From contig NZ_JAERSF010000001.1 in NCBI RefSeq assembly GCF_016735615.1, forward strand, positions 1,488,001 through 1,552,000: a stretch of 64,000 nucleotides of DNA, written 5' to 3'. This DNA comes from Flavobacterium tagetis (GTDB lineage Bacteria; Bacteroidota; Bacteroidia; Flavobacteriales; Flavobacteriaceae). This document shows, piece after piece, positions 41,938-50,582 of the stretch. Made by a program: the position numbers and the translations under genes. How positions within the stretch are numbered: the stretch's first letter is position 1; each line of letters starts with the position of its first letter. A model generated the notes under the pieces. That model was not told where the DNA came from and searched no databases. It saw nothing but the letters and a program-made list of their open reading frames with translations.

Positions 41938-42375
41938 ATGAGTCTAAAAGCAAAAATCAGAAAAATAGAACCCAAAGACCTAGATTTCGTCTATAAAACA
42001 ATATGCGAACTCGAAAACGAAGTTTTAGATTTTAAGGTTTTCGAAATGATATTTAATGAAAATATTTCAAACCCCAGAAACCTATATTTGATTGTCGAAA
42101 ATGAAACAGAAGGTTTAGGATTTATTAGTTTTCATACCCAAAACCTTTTACATCATTGCGGATTGGTGGGTGAAGTTCAGGAGTTTTTCATTCATCAAAA
42201 ATACCGTGGTCAAGGCGTTGGAAGATTATTGATAAATGAGATTTTAGATTTTGCTGAACAAAATAATTTAAAAAGCATCGAAGTAACGACAAATAAAAAA
42301 CGAGTAGAAAACGTGGCAATTTATGAGAATCTTGGTTTTACTTTAAGCCACAATAAGTTTACGATTTATAAGTAA
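41938..42375 (+). CDS. GNAT-family acetyltransferase, first copy
   Basis: 145 residues. The acetyl-CoA loop is RGQGVGRLLINEILDFAEQNN (motif A, Q/RxxGxG/A), preceded by VGEVQEFFIHQKY, and motif B is AIYENLGF. It transfers an acetyl group from acetyl-CoA to an amine; the substrate is unknown. Its stop codon overlaps the start of the next GNAT gene by one base (TAATG), so the two are translationally coupled. Confidence 0.88.
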   Translation: MSLKAKIRKIEPKDLDFVYKTICELENEVLDFKVFEMIFNENISNPRNLYLIVENETEGLGFISFHTQNLLHHCGLVGEVQEFFIHQKYRGQGVGRLLINEILDFAEQNNLKSIEVTTNKKRVENVAIYENLGFTLSHNKFTIYK

Positions 42376-42824
42376 TGACAGTAGAAAAAGCTAATATAGC
42401 CGATAACGAAATCCTAACTTCAATAACCAAGAAGTCAAAAGCGTATTGGGGATATTCTGTAGAGCAAATCCAAAAATGGGAAAAAAATCTAACCATTTCT
42501 CAAGATTATATTAGAGATCATAGCGTTTTTAAATTGGTTTATAATGATTTAATTATTGGTTATTATTCTTATGTTTTTAAAAATGAAAAAGTAATAGAAC
42601 TCGATAATTTATTTGTCTTGCCCGAACATATTGGAAAAGGATTTGGAAAGTATTTAGTTCTCGATTTCTTAAACCGAATTAAAGAAACTGGAATCAAAAA
42701 AATAACACTCGACTCTGAACCGCATGCTGAGAATTTTTATTCTAAAATGGGATTTGTGAAAGTTGGTGAATTTGAAACTTCTATAAAAAACCGTTTCATG
42801 CCTATTATGGAAATGAAACTTTAA
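42375..42824 (+). CDS. GNAT-family acetyltransferase, second copy
   Basis: 149 residues. Motif A is HIGKGFGKYLVLDFLNRIKETG after IELDNLFVLPE, and motif B is FYSKMGFVKVGEFETS. It is only distantly similar to the preceding GNAT, so not a recent duplicate. It overlaps that gene by one base and precedes the LytTR gene by 16 bases, pointing to one operon. Substrate unknown. Confidence 0.88.
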   Translation: MTVEKANIADNEILTSITKKSKAYWGYSVEQIQKWEKNLTISQDYIRDHSVFKLVYNDLIIGYYSYVFKNEKVIELDNLFVLPEHIGKGFGKYLVLDFLNRIKETGIKKITLDSEPHAENFYSKMGFVKVGEFETSIKNRFMPIMEMKL

Positions 42825-42840
42825 AAATTAAATCGAAAAA

Positions 42841-43581
42841 GTGAAACAGCTAAACATTTCTATAAAACACAATCTAATTGTCGGTTTGCTGATTGGGTTA
42901 TGGCTTTTCATTTTTGCTTTCATCATAAAACCATTTGACGATGGAACTATAAATTTCAGAGCGTGGTTTTTAATCAGTTTTGGTTTTAGTATAATGGCAT
43001 TTTTGTGTTATGGTCTTTTAGCTTTTAGTCAAAAAAACTTTTACGAAAGAATAGGGAAGTGGAATATCGGTTTAGAAATAATAGCCATTTTTCTGTTTCA
43101 TTTATTCTACTTAATTGGTGTTTTTACTTTTTATAAAAGTCCAATTTTAAACGGTGGCTATACTTTTTTTGAATTCTTTTCGATAATCTTTATAAAAGTG
43201 GCGCTGATTTTAACTCCTGTAATTATTCTCTCAAGAAGATATTTAATCAAGTTAATTCCGATAAAAGATGATGTTTTAGTATTTAAAGGAGAAAACAGAT
43301 TTGACATTCTAAAAATCAACAAAGCCGATTTAGTATGTATTTCGAATGCACAGAATTATGTTGAGATTTTTTATATCGAAAATGATAAACTCCATTCGAA
43401 ACTTATTCGATCTTCTCTCAAAAAAGTTCAGGAAGATTTCCATTTTTTGGTACAAATTCATCGTTCACATTTAATAAATCCGTCGCATTTTAAATCTTGG
43501 CGGAATGCAAATACAATTATTTTAACTCAAATAGAACTTCCAGTTTCTAGAAATTATAAAGATGTATTATTGGCATTGTAA
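42841..43581 (+). CDS. Membrane-anchored LytTR transcriptional regulator (GTG start)
   Basis: 246 residues from a GTG. Four predicted membrane spans (about 12-29, 44-65, 76-98 and 113-130) and a C-terminal LytTR DNA-binding domain (about 150-246) with VCISNAQNYVEIFYIENDKLH, IRSSLKKVQE, FLVQIHRSHLINPSHFKSW and LPVSRNYKDVL. LytTR domains bind pairs of short direct repeats about two helical turns apart, and exactly such a pair follows this gene at 43583-43615. It is thus a one-component membrane sensor-regulator. Last gene of the operon that starts near 41556. Confidence 0.9.
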   Translation: MKQLNISIKHNLIVGLLIGLWLFIFAFIIKPFDDGTINFRAWFLISFGFSIMAFLCYGLLAFSQKNFYERIGKWNIGLEIIAIFLFHLFYLIGVFTFYKSPILNGGYTFFEFFSIIFIKVALILTPVIILSRRYLIKLIPIKDDVLVFKGENRFDILKINKADLVCISNAQNYVEIFYIENDKLHSKLIRSSLKKVQEDFHFLVQIHRSHLINPSHFKSWRNANTIILTQIELPVSRNYKDVLLAL

Positions 43582-43582
43582 A

Positions 43583-43640
43583 TTTCATACCTAAAACAAT
43601 ACGTTTCGTACCTAAGTCAATAAAATAGGATTTTTAGGTA
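43583..43640 (+). promoter_or_regulatory. Candidate LytTR operator: 21-bp direct repeat plus inverted half-site
   Basis: TTTC(A/G)TACCTAA occurs at 43583-43594 and 43604-43615, a 21-bp period. An inverted copy of the core, TTAGGTA, lies at 43634-43640. The site lies between the LytTR gene and the membrane-protein gene, upstream of the -7 box at 43652. Confidence 0.65.
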
Positions 43641-43651
43641 AATTTTCGTTC

Positions 43652-43659
43652 TAGTTTTG
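43652..43659 (+). promoter_or_regulatory. -7 box TAGTTTTG for 43684-44244
   Basis: TAnnTTTG 24 bases before the ATG at 43684. The TTG within it is the apparent longer start of the gene and is rejected. The LytTR repeats lie 37-69 bp upstream of this box. Confidence 0.5.
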
Positions 43660-43683
43660 CTTCATCAATTTTTAAAACAAATT

Positions 43684-44244
43684 ATGAAAACAGAACGTTT
43701 TTGCACGATCGGATTGGTATTTTTTCTTACCAGTTATTTATTCTTTTCTAACATTTTGCCAAGTTTTAATACGTCGATAGATTTTGGGCATTGGTTTAAT
43801 TTAATTGGGGCTTGTTTTTTGTTGTCTTTTAATGATGTTTTTCCAAAAACGAAGATTAATAAAGTTGCTTCTGTTTTGACAACTTTGGGTGTTATTGCAC
43901 ATATCGGACTATGTACGATCGATTTTATAATGTCAAGTTACGGAAACAACGAAATCGAAAAAGCTGAATTAAGTCAGCATATCAGTAATTCACCATTGAT
44001 TTTTTATCCATTTATAGCTGTTGGCCCATCCTTGCTTTTTCTTGGTTTAGCATTTCATGCATTCACTTTTATAAAAACGGAAACAGTTAAGTCTTTAATG
44101 GTAATTGTGGGAGCAGTTGCTGTAGGATTTTCTTTTTTTGCTTTGAAAAATGGAATTTTGATGCTTTTGAGCTGTCTGGTTTTTGTTTTGGGATTAGGAC
44201 TGTTGCTTTATAAACAGGAAGAAGAGAAATTGTTACAAGAATAA
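43684..44244 (+). CDS. Integral membrane protein under probable LytTR control
   Basis: 186 residues from the ATG at 43684. About six hydrophobic segments are visible, beginning with TIGLVFFLTSYLFF and ending with a long hydrophobic hairpin ILMLLSCLVFVLGLGLLL before a charged tail. No family recognised. Since the repeat pair for the upstream LytTR regulator sits in its promoter, it is the natural target of that regulator. A membrane target beside a membrane sensor suggests a response to an envelope or membrane-active signal; that is inference. Confidence 0.75.
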   Translation: MKTERFCTIGLVFFLTSYLFFSNILPSFNTSIDFGHWFNLIGACFLLSFNDVFPKTKINKVASVLTTLGVIAHIGLCTIDFIMSSYGNNEIEKAELSQHISNSPLIFYPFIAVGPSLLFLGLAFHAFTFIKTETVKSLMVIVGAVAVGFSFFALKNGILMLLSCLVFVLGLGLLLYKQEEEKLLQE

Positions 44245-44280
44245 AATTCGTATTTTAGTTCCATAATCAAACTCAAAAGA

Positions 44281-44652
44281 TTGAAAAAATATATAAAATA
44301 TCTCATTGCTCTATTTCTGACATTTGTCGTGATTGTGGGCGATGGTGCTTTATACTCTCAATCTAAATCGGCAGAATATTACCAATCTTCCTTTGTAATT
44401 TTAAGAAGAGAATCAAATCTTAAAAGTTCTCGTTTATATAAATTTGGACAAGTTGTTTCTTTTGAAAAAATAAGATTTTCAATTGTTTTGGATTTTCTTA
44501 AAACCGAAAATGTTTTTACTTTTCAAATTAAAGAGCTTTTTAAACTGCTAAATCAGCTTCATCAAAATCTAACTTCATTTATAAATCAATCGGTTTTTAT
44601 AAATGAAATCATTATTTCAAAACATTTAAATAAAAGTTTATACAACGCTTAA
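44281..44652 (+). CDS. Small hypothetical exported protein (TTG start)
   Basis: 123 residues from a TTG. A signal-like N-terminus KKYIKYLIALFLTFVVIVGDGALYSQ is followed by a helical, Ser/Phe/Leu-rich region. No family recognised. It lies 36 bp after the membrane-protein gene and could share its transcript. No in-frame ATG exists near the start. Confidence 0.5.
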   Translation: MKKYIKYLIALFLTFVVIVGDGALYSQSKSAEYYQSSFVILRRESNLKSSRLYKFGQVVSFEKIRFSIVLDFLKTENVFTFQIKELFKLLNQLHQNLTSFINQSVFINEIIISKHLNKSLYNA

Positions 44653-44710
44653 GAAAATTTATTTCTAAGCATAGATGATCAATAATGTCTAATCATTTAT
44701 CATTTTCAAA

Positions 44711-44893
44711 ATGTATAAACAAAATAAAAATTCTTGTTTGGAGCAATCTAAACGACCGCTTCTTCATTGGATAAAAAGAAAATTCATAATCATAATAACC
44801 GCTTTTATGCTAGGCATGGCAAACGGAATGCATACCGAAGATACCCGAATTAAAGGAAATCAGAATTATACTGAACAGCATAAAAAGGATTGA
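44711..44893 (+). CDS. Small single-span hypothetical protein
   Basis: 60 residues: a Lys-rich start, one hydrophobic segment (FIIIITAFMLGMANGM) and a polar tail. No family recognised. Its position 58 bp after another doubtful small gene and directly before a dispersed repeat makes it a weak call; short length means chance cannot be excluded. Confidence 0.4.
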   Translation: MYKQNKNSCLEQSKRPLLHWIKRKFIIIITAFMLGMANGMHTEDTRIKGNQNYTEQHKKD

Positions 44894-44903
44894 TTTTTTG
44901 TTG

Positions 44904-45060
44904 TTTAACCGCAAAGCACGCTAAGTTTTTCTGATATGCATCGCGTTGTAAAAACGCAAAGTTCGCAAAGCTTGGTGTGTATAAGCGGTATGAAATATTT
45001 GCGAACCTTGCGTAATCCTTTGCGAACCTTGCGTAATCCTTTGCGGACTTTGCGGTTAAA
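44904..45060. repeat. 157-bp repeat element with 13-bp terminal inverted repeats
   Basis: TTTAACCGCAAAG at 44904-44916 is perfectly inverted as CTTTGCGGTTAAA at 45048-45060. Inside are CGCAAAGTTCGCAAAG and two identical 21-bp units (44998-45018 and 45019-45039, built on TTTGCGAACCTTGCG), with a third diverged unit up to 45060. The element is GC-richer than its surroundings and non-coding, of REP/MITE type. Short open frames over it are artefacts of the repeats. Confidence 0.8.
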
Positions 45061-45075
45061 CTTTAAAAGCATAAA

Positions 45076-45103
45076 AAAAACCGAAGCATTTGCTTCGGTT
45101 TTT
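45076..45103. terminator. Terminator downstream of HMG-CoA synthase
   Basis: AAAAACCGAAGCA (45076-45088) and TGCTTCGGTTTTT (45091-45103) form a 13-bp stem with a 2-base centre. Symmetric, so it works on both strands. Confidence 0.88.
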
Positions 45104-45134
45104 ATTGGAATTTGGGATTTCAAAAAATTGGAAT

Positions 45135-46496
45135 TTAATCCACCCATTTATAATATCTCGCCCCAATCAAAACAGGAATTTCTTTTTCGATTCTGTCTAA
45201 AACCCATTCGTTTTTCGGAGTTCTTACGCTTTGTTTTTGTTCTTTTTTATGAAGGCTTTCGTAAGTATTGAAATCAATTTCTACGCTTTCGGTTAAGTTT
45301 TCGAAAAGTTTTACATTTTCTAAAGCTGATTTCCATTCTGGTTGAATCGTCCCTTCAAAAACTTTCGATTTCGATCCGCTTCCGTAAGCTAAGAAACCGA
45401 ATTTAGTTCCAGCTACTTCTTTGTTTGTATCATAGAAATGAGCTAAAGTCGATAGTAATCCCATAAAAATAGAACCAGTGTAAAGATTTCCAATTAAAGA
45501 AGAAGCCAATTCTGCAGGCTGTAATTTCTCGGTTACAAAACTTCTGTAATTTTCAGATTTTGCCACTTCTTTAATTTTCGTCTGATAATCTGCTGGAGAA
45601 ATATCATCGGCGATAATTTTTTCGGCACTGTCTAAAGCGTAAATTTCAGACAACATTCTTCTTCCTTGGAAAGAATATGGTAGGTGCATCACGATACTAT
45701 GCCAAGTGTTATATAATGTCTCGTATGTATTTTTTAATTTTTTGAATGAAAAGTAAGCATTTCGCGTACGATCCATATAACATTGATTTGAATATTGTCC
45801 GTCAAAAACTGGTTGATCTTTGTGGATTTCAATTTCAGCTTCTAAATTATCAAACCAAGAATCGTTGTTTGCATTTTTTGTGATTTCTTCTTTAGAAATA
45901 GTTCTGTACGGTTTAAAGAAATCGAAAACACCTTTTGTACTCGTCGCCCAATTGTCATCAAAAGCAATGATTTTCGGATTTGCGGTAATTAACATTGCAA
46001 CAGCTCCGGCGCCTTGGGTATATTCTCCGCCAGAGTTTAAATCGTATTTTGCAAAATCAGAAGTAACTACGATTGCTTTTTTAGTTGGATTCAGTTTTAC
46101 GAAATCTAAACAGTTTTGCATCGCATCAACTCCACCGATACAAGCAAAAGTAAAGTCAACAACATCACATTCTGCTAAAGAATCTTCCCCAAATTTCTGC
46201 TCCATTAAACTAATTAAATAAGAAGCGATTGGTTTAGAACTGTCAATACCGCTTTCGGTACCAACATAGATTCGGCTTATTTCGTTTAGGTTTATTTTAT
46301 TGTCTGTGATAAGTTTTGTTAAAGCATTTGCTCCAAAAACTACAGCGTCTTGGTGGACGTCTGGAAAGGTCATTTTTAGTAATCCAAGACCTTTTTCTAA
46401 TTTTTCTGGTTCAATATTTCTAGCAATTGCCAAAGTTTTTATGGGTAAATGTATGTTTGCTACATCGAAAGAAATAGCATCAATTCCTGTTTTCAT
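45135..46496 (-). CDS. mvaS: Hydroxymethylglutaryl-CoA synthase
   Basis: 453 residues. It condenses acetyl-CoA with acetoacetyl-CoA to HMG-CoA in the mevalonate route to isoprenoids, the route used by Flavobacteria. The catalytic Cys is C119 in DFTFACIGGVDAMQ. Other family motifs are the GTESGIDSSKP start of the substrate pocket, a VMHLPYSFQGRRM stretch with the catalytic His, and AELASSLIGNLYTGSIFMGLLS near the C-terminus. Monocistronic; the terminator is shared with repeat DNA. Other mevalonate genes are not in the window. Confidence 0.93.
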   Translation of the reverse strand: MKTGIDAISFDVANIHLPIKTLAIARNIEPEKLEKGLGLLKMTFPDVHQDAVVFGANALTKLITDNKINLNEISRIYVGTESGIDSSKPIASYLISLMEQKFGEDSLAECDVVDFTFACIGGVDAMQNCLDFVKLNPTKKAIVVTSDFAKYDLNSGGEYTQGAGAVAMLITANPKIIAFDDNWATSTKGVFDFFKPYRTISKEEITKNANNDSWFDNLEAEIEIHKDQPVFDGQYSNQCYMDRTRNAYFSFKKLKNTYETLYNTWHSIVMHLPYSFQGRRMLSEIYALDSAEKIIADDISPADYQTKIKEVAKSENYRSFVTEKLQPAELASSLIGNLYTGSIFMGLLSTLAHFYDTNKEVAGTKFGFLAYGSGSKSKVFEGTIQPEWKSALENVKLFENLTESVEIDFNTYESLHKKEQKQSVRTPKNEWVLDRIEKEIPVLIGARYYKWVD

Positions 46497-46852
46497 TCTT
46501 ATTTTTTTGAGCCGCTAAAGGTAAAACTATGTTACGGAATGACAATTTTTTACTTAGACAAAATTTCTGCTCAACAACACTTTTGAAGAAAATAAATCAA
46601 AACTTTGAATAAAATAACAATATGATAAATTTTTGGTAATCTACTTAGAATTGAATTTCTCTGCTATCACTTAAAAAGCAGTATTTTGAAATTTGCTATA
46701 GTGAATTATTTTTTAGCAGCTTTGATTTTGTACGTAAAAATACGTAGAAGAAGGCTATTTTAAAATCATTATAAATAAGAGCGAAATGGTTGTAGTTCTT
46801 TTGTAATTGAATTATTTTTGTGTAATTTTTTAAAACAAACTACTTAACACTT
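46497..46852. promoter_or_regulatory. Divergent intergenic region between mvaS and sdhC
   Basis: 356 bp without a gene, very AT-rich. A full promoter for sdhCAB lies at 46790-46820: TTG, 20 bases, TATTTTTG, 32 bases before the sdhC ATG. I see no further palindrome or repeat of note. Confidence 0.6.
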
Positions 46853-47518
46853 ATGGCACAATCTGCACTATTGAATGCTTCCATCTTAAAGAAAGTAGCT
46901 ATGGCTCTTTCGGGAATATTCTTAATCACGTTTTTAGCGCTGCATGTTTCCTTAAATTTTATTTCTATTATTAGTGAAGACGTTTTCAACGAAGCTTCTC
47001 ACTTTATGGGATACAATCCGCTGATTCAGTATGTAATGCAGCCAATTTTGGCATTTGGAGTAATTTTCCACTTCGTAATGGGATTTATTCTTACGGCTCA
47101 AAACAGCGCGGCACGACCAATCGCATACGCTAAATACAACGGAGCTGCAAACGCTTCTTGGAGTTCTAGAAATATGATTATTTCTGGATTGGTTATTTTA
47201 GCTTTCTTAGGATTGCACTTTTATGATTTCTGGTTTCCTGAAGTTAGCTATAAATATATAGCAGGTACAGCACCAGATGCTACAAGGTATTATGGTGAGT
47301 TAGTTCACAAATTTCACGACCCAATTCGTACGGCATTGTACTGCGTGTCATTTATCCTTTTAGGATTCCACTTGTGGCATGGGTTTGCATCTTCTCTTCA
47401 ATCTGTAGGGATGCACAACAAGTACTCTAGATTTTTATCAAAAGTAGGTTACTGGTTCGCAGTTATAGTTCCAGCGCTTTTTGTGATTATCGCTTTATTT
47501 CATCATTTCAATAATTAA
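46853..47518 (+). CDS. sdhC: Succinate dehydrogenase cytochrome b subunit
   Basis: 221 residues, five membrane spans. This is the single-polypeptide di-heme anchor of the B-type quinone oxidoreductase (as in Bacillus SdhC or Wolinella FrdC). Conserved His residues sit in the spans [35 protein letters not shown] and [10 protein letters not shown]. It passes electrons from SdhB to menaquinone in the inner membrane. First gene of sdhCAB, with 11 bp to sdhA. Confidence 0.95.
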   Translation: MAQSALLNASILKKVAMALSGIFLITFLALHVSLNFISIISEDVFNEASHFMGYNPLIQYVMQPILAFGVIFHFVMGFILTAQNSAARPIAYAKYNGAANASWSSRNMIISGLVILAFLGLHFYDFWFPEVSYKYIAGTAPDATRYYGELVHKFHDPIRTALYCVSFILLGFHLWHGFASSLQSVGMHNKYSRFLSKVGYWFAVIVPALFVIIALFHHFNN

Positions 47519-47529
47519 TATCAATTATA

Positions 47530-49530
47530 ATGGCATTAGATTCAAAAATTCCAAATGGTCCTATAGCGGACAAATGGACAAATTATAAAGATCATATTAA
47601 TTTAGTAAACCCTGCTAACAAACGTAATCTTGATATTATTGTAGTTGGTACAGGTTTAGCTGGAGGTTCGGCTGCGGCTACTTTAGCGGAGTTAGGATAT
47701 AACGTAAAAGCATTTTGCTTCCAAGATTCTCCACGTCGTGCGCACTCTATTGCAGCACAAGGGGGTATCAACGCAGCAAAAAACTATAAAGGTGACGGTG
47801 ACTCGATTTACAGATTGTTTTACGATACTGTAAAAGGTGGTGATTACCGTGCTCGTGAGGCAAACGTTTATCGTTTGGCTGAAGTTTCTGGTAATATTAT
47901 TGACCAATGTGTGGCTCAAGGGGTGCCATTGGCTCGTGAATATGGCGGACTTTTAGATAACCGTTCTTTTGGAGGAACTTTGGTTTCTCGTACATTTTAT
48001 GCACAAGGACAAACTGGACAACAATTATTGTTAGGAGCTTATTCTGCAATGAACCGTCAAATTGGTCGTGGAAAAATTAAAATGTATAACCGTCACGAAA
48101 TGCTTGACATTGTAATCGTGAACGGAAAAGCGAGAGGTATTATCGCTCGTGACTTAATTACAGGAAAAATAGAAAGACATTCTGCTCACGCGGTAGTAGT
48201 TGGTTCTGGAGGATACGGAAACGTATTTTTCCTTTCAACAAATGCTATGGGAAGTAACGCAACAGCAGCTTGGAAAATTCATAAAAAAGGAGCATTTTTC
48301 GCAAATCCTTGCTACACACAAATTCACCCAACATGTATTCCGGTTTCAGGAGATCACCAGTCTAAATTGACTTTGATGTCTGAGTCTTTACGTAATGATG
48401 GTCGTATTTGGGTACCAAAAAACCTTGAGGATGCAAAAGCTATCCGTGAAGGAAAGAAAAAAGCAACAGATTTATCTGAAGACGAAAGAGATTATTTCTT
48501 AGAGAGAAGATATCCTGCTTTTGGTAACTTAGTACCTCGTGACGTTGCGTCTCGTGCAGCTAAAGAAAGATGTGATGCTGGTTTTGGAGTTAACAAAACG
48601 GGTGAAGCAGTTTACTTAGATTTTGCAGCAGCTATCAAACGTTACGGAACTGAAGATGCTTATGTAAAAGGTTTAGATGATAAAGATGCTGCTTTGGTAA
48701 CTAAATTAGGAGCTGCAATCGTGAAAAGTAAATACGGAAACTTATTCCAGATGTATTACAAAATCGTCGACGAAGATCCTTATACAACACCAATGATGAT
48801 TTACCCAGCAGTTCACTACACAATGGGTGGAACTTGGGTTGATTATAACTTGATGACTACAATACCTGGATGTTTCTCTATTGGAGAGTCTAACTTCTCT
48901 GACCACGGAGCAAACAGACTTGGAGCTTCTGCTTTAATGCAAGGTTTAGCTGACGGATATTTCGTATTGCCTTATACTATCGGAGATTATTTAGCTCCAG
49001 ATATTAAAATGGGTGAAATTTCTACAGATTTACCAGAATTCGTTGAAGCTGAAAAAGCGGTTGTAGATCAAATCAATAAATTTATCAATAACAACGGTAA
49101 ACATTCTGTAGATTATTTCCATAAAAAATTGGGAAAAATTATGTGGAATAAAGTAGGTATGGCTCGTAACGCTAAAGGTTTAACTGAAGCGATCGAAGAA
49201 ATTGCTGCTTTACGTGAAGAGTTTTATAAAGATGTAAAAGTTCCTGGAGGCGCTTACGAATTTAATCAGGAATTAGAAAAAGCAACTCGTGTTGCCGATT
49301 TCTTAGAATTAGGAGAATTGTTCGCGAAAGATGCTTTACACCGTAACGAATCTTGTGGAGGTCACTTCCGTGAGGAATACCAAACAGAAGAAGGAGAAGC
49401 ACTTCGTGACGATGAAAACTTTGCATACGTTGCAGCTTGGGAATACAAAGGAAAACCAAGTGATGCAGTATTACACAAAGAACCTCTTAATTACGAAAAC
49501 ATTAAATTAGTTCAAAGAAGTTATAAATAA
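47530..49530 (+). CDS. sdhA: Succinate dehydrogenase flavoprotein subunit
   Basis: 666 residues, on the cytoplasmic side of the membrane complex. FAD site [18 protein letters not shown] near residue 40, the His of [12 protein letters not shown] (flavin linkage region), the substrate region HPTCIP and a [25 protein letters not shown] stretch near residue 430. It oxidises succinate to fumarate in the TCA cycle. Length fits the longer Bacteroidota/Epsilonproteobacteria form. A 95-bp gap containing a hairpin-forming repeat precedes sdhB. Confidence 0.97.
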   Translation: MALDSKIPNGPIADKWTNYKDHINLVNPANKRNLDIIVVGTGLAGGSAAATLAELGYNVKAFCFQDSPRRAHSIAAQGGINAAKNYKGDGDSIYRLFYDTVKGGDYRAREANVYRLAEVSGNIIDQCVAQGVPLAREYGGLLDNRSFGGTLVSRTFYAQGQTGQQLLLGAYSAMNRQIGRGKIKMYNRHEMLDIVIVNGKARGIIARDLITGKIERHSAHAVVVGSGGYGNVFFLSTNAMGSNATAAWKIHKKGAFFANPCYTQIHPTCIPVSGDHQSKLTLMSESLRNDGRIWVPKNLEDAKAIREGKKKATDLSEDERDYFLERRYPAFGNLVPRDVASRAAKERCDAGFGVNKTGEAVYLDFAAAIKRYGTEDAYVKGLDDKDAALVTKLGAAIVKSKYGNLFQMYYKIVDEDPYTTPMMIYPAVHYTMGGTWVDYNLMTTIPGCFSIGESNFSDHGANRLGASALMQGLADGYFVLPYTIGDYLAPDIKMGEISTDLPEFVEAEKAVVDQINKFINNNGKHSVDYFHKKLGKIMWNKVGMARNAKGLTEAIEEIAALREEFYKDVKVPGGAYEFNQELEKATRVADFLELGELFAKDALHRNESCGGHFREEYQTEEGEALRDDENFAYVAAWEYKGKPSDAVLHKEPLNYENIKLVQRSYK

Positions 49531-49539
49531 GAATTTGGT

Positions 49540-49615
49540 CGAAAGCCCAAAGTCTTAAAGTCAAAAGGCAAAAAGTGCCAAGCGACTTTCGACTTTCGAC
49601 TTTATGACTTTCAAA
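49540..49615. repeat. Heptamer-based inverted repeat inside the sdh operon
   Basis: The left part has AAAGTCTTAAAGTCAAAAGG and the right part has GACTTTCGACTTTCGACTTT, so the AAAGTC heptamers are inverted and can fold into a long hairpin between sdhA and sdhB. The same heptamer runs directly at 8853-8886 after porZ. Confidence 0.75.
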
Positions 49616-49625
49616 CGAAAAAGGT

Positions 49626-50372
49626 ATGAAACTTACATTAAAAATATGGCGTCAAAAAAACGCTCAAGATAAAGGAGGGATTGTAGAATATCCTATCGAT
49701 GGAATCGAGCCAGATATGTCTTTCCTTGAAATGTTAGACGTTCTTAACGAAGGTTTAATCAATAAAGGAGAAGAGCCTGTAGCATTTGATCACGATTGTC
49801 GTGAGGGAATCTGCGGAATGTGTTCTTTATTCATCAATGGTGAAGCACACGGACCAGATAGAGGTGTTACAACTTGTCAGTTACATATGCGTATGTTTAA
49901 AGATGGCGATACAATTTTTATTGAGCCATTTAGAGCAAAAGCTTTCCCTGTAATTAAAGATTTAGTTGTAGATAGAAGTTCTTTTGACAGAATTCAACAC
50001 GCTGGAGGATTTATCTCTGTAAATACTTCAGGAAATACAATCGACGCGAATACTATTCCAGTTCCAAAAGACGATGCAGATAAATCATTTGATGCTGCTG
50101 CTTGTATTGGTTGTGGAGCTTGTGTTGCAACTTGTAAAAACTCTTCAGCAATGTTATTCGTTGCGGCAAAAGTTTCTCAATATGCATTATTACCACAAGG
50201 TAAAGTTGAGGCAACGGATCGTGTTTTACACATGGTTCACCAAATGGATTTAGAAGGTTTCGGTAACTGTACAAATACAGGTGCTTGCGAAATTGAATGT
50301 CCAAAAGGAATTTCGCTTGAAAATATCGCACGTATGAACCGTGAGTATTTAGCAGCAAGCTTAAAAGGATAA
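49626..50372 (+). CDS. sdhB: Succinate dehydrogenase iron-sulfur subunit
   Basis: 248 residues. The N-terminal ferredoxin domain has the [2Fe-2S] cysteines in [16 protein letters not shown] and VTTC; the C-terminal domain has [11 protein letters not shown] and [15 protein letters not shown] for the [4Fe-4S] and [3Fe-4S] clusters. It links the flavin of SdhA to the hemes of SdhC. Third gene of the operon, followed by a terminator at 50393-50427. Confidence 0.97.
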   Translation: MKLTLKIWRQKNAQDKGGIVEYPIDGIEPDMSFLEMLDVLNEGLINKGEEPVAFDHDCREGICGMCSLFINGEAHGPDRGVTTCQLHMRMFKDGDTIFIEPFRAKAFPVIKDLVVDRSSFDRIQHAGGFISVNTSGNTIDANTIPVPKDDADKSFDAAACIGCGACVATCKNSSAMLFVAAKVSQYALLPQGKVEATDRVLHMVHQMDLEGFGNCTNTGACEIECPKGISLENIARMNREYLAASLKG

Positions 50373-50392
50373 TACACAATTTAGTATATTTG

Positions 50393-50427
50393 AAAAAACG
50401 CATTCATTAATTTGGATGCGTTTTTTT
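50393..50427 (+). terminator. Terminator of sdhCAB
   Basis: AAAAAACGCATTC pairs with GGATGCGTTTTTT (one G-T pair) across a short loop, then T run. Confidence 0.88.
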
Positions 50428-50582
50428 GTTGGTTTTTACTTTGGGTAATTACGTAAGGTCTTTTTTTATGAATTCTTTCTTTAAAGGAATGTAATGAGCT
50501 TATGAAATCCCTTTTTCAAGTTTAACTACTTCGTAAGCTACATTTAAATTCATATTTTTGTAATTAGAAAAAAACAATTGGC

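Noticed and set aside
44936..45271. Open frames on both strands across the repeat element
   Set aside because: They are translations of the 21-bp and CGCAAAG repeats (LRTLRNPLRTLRNP-like) and overlap mvaS.
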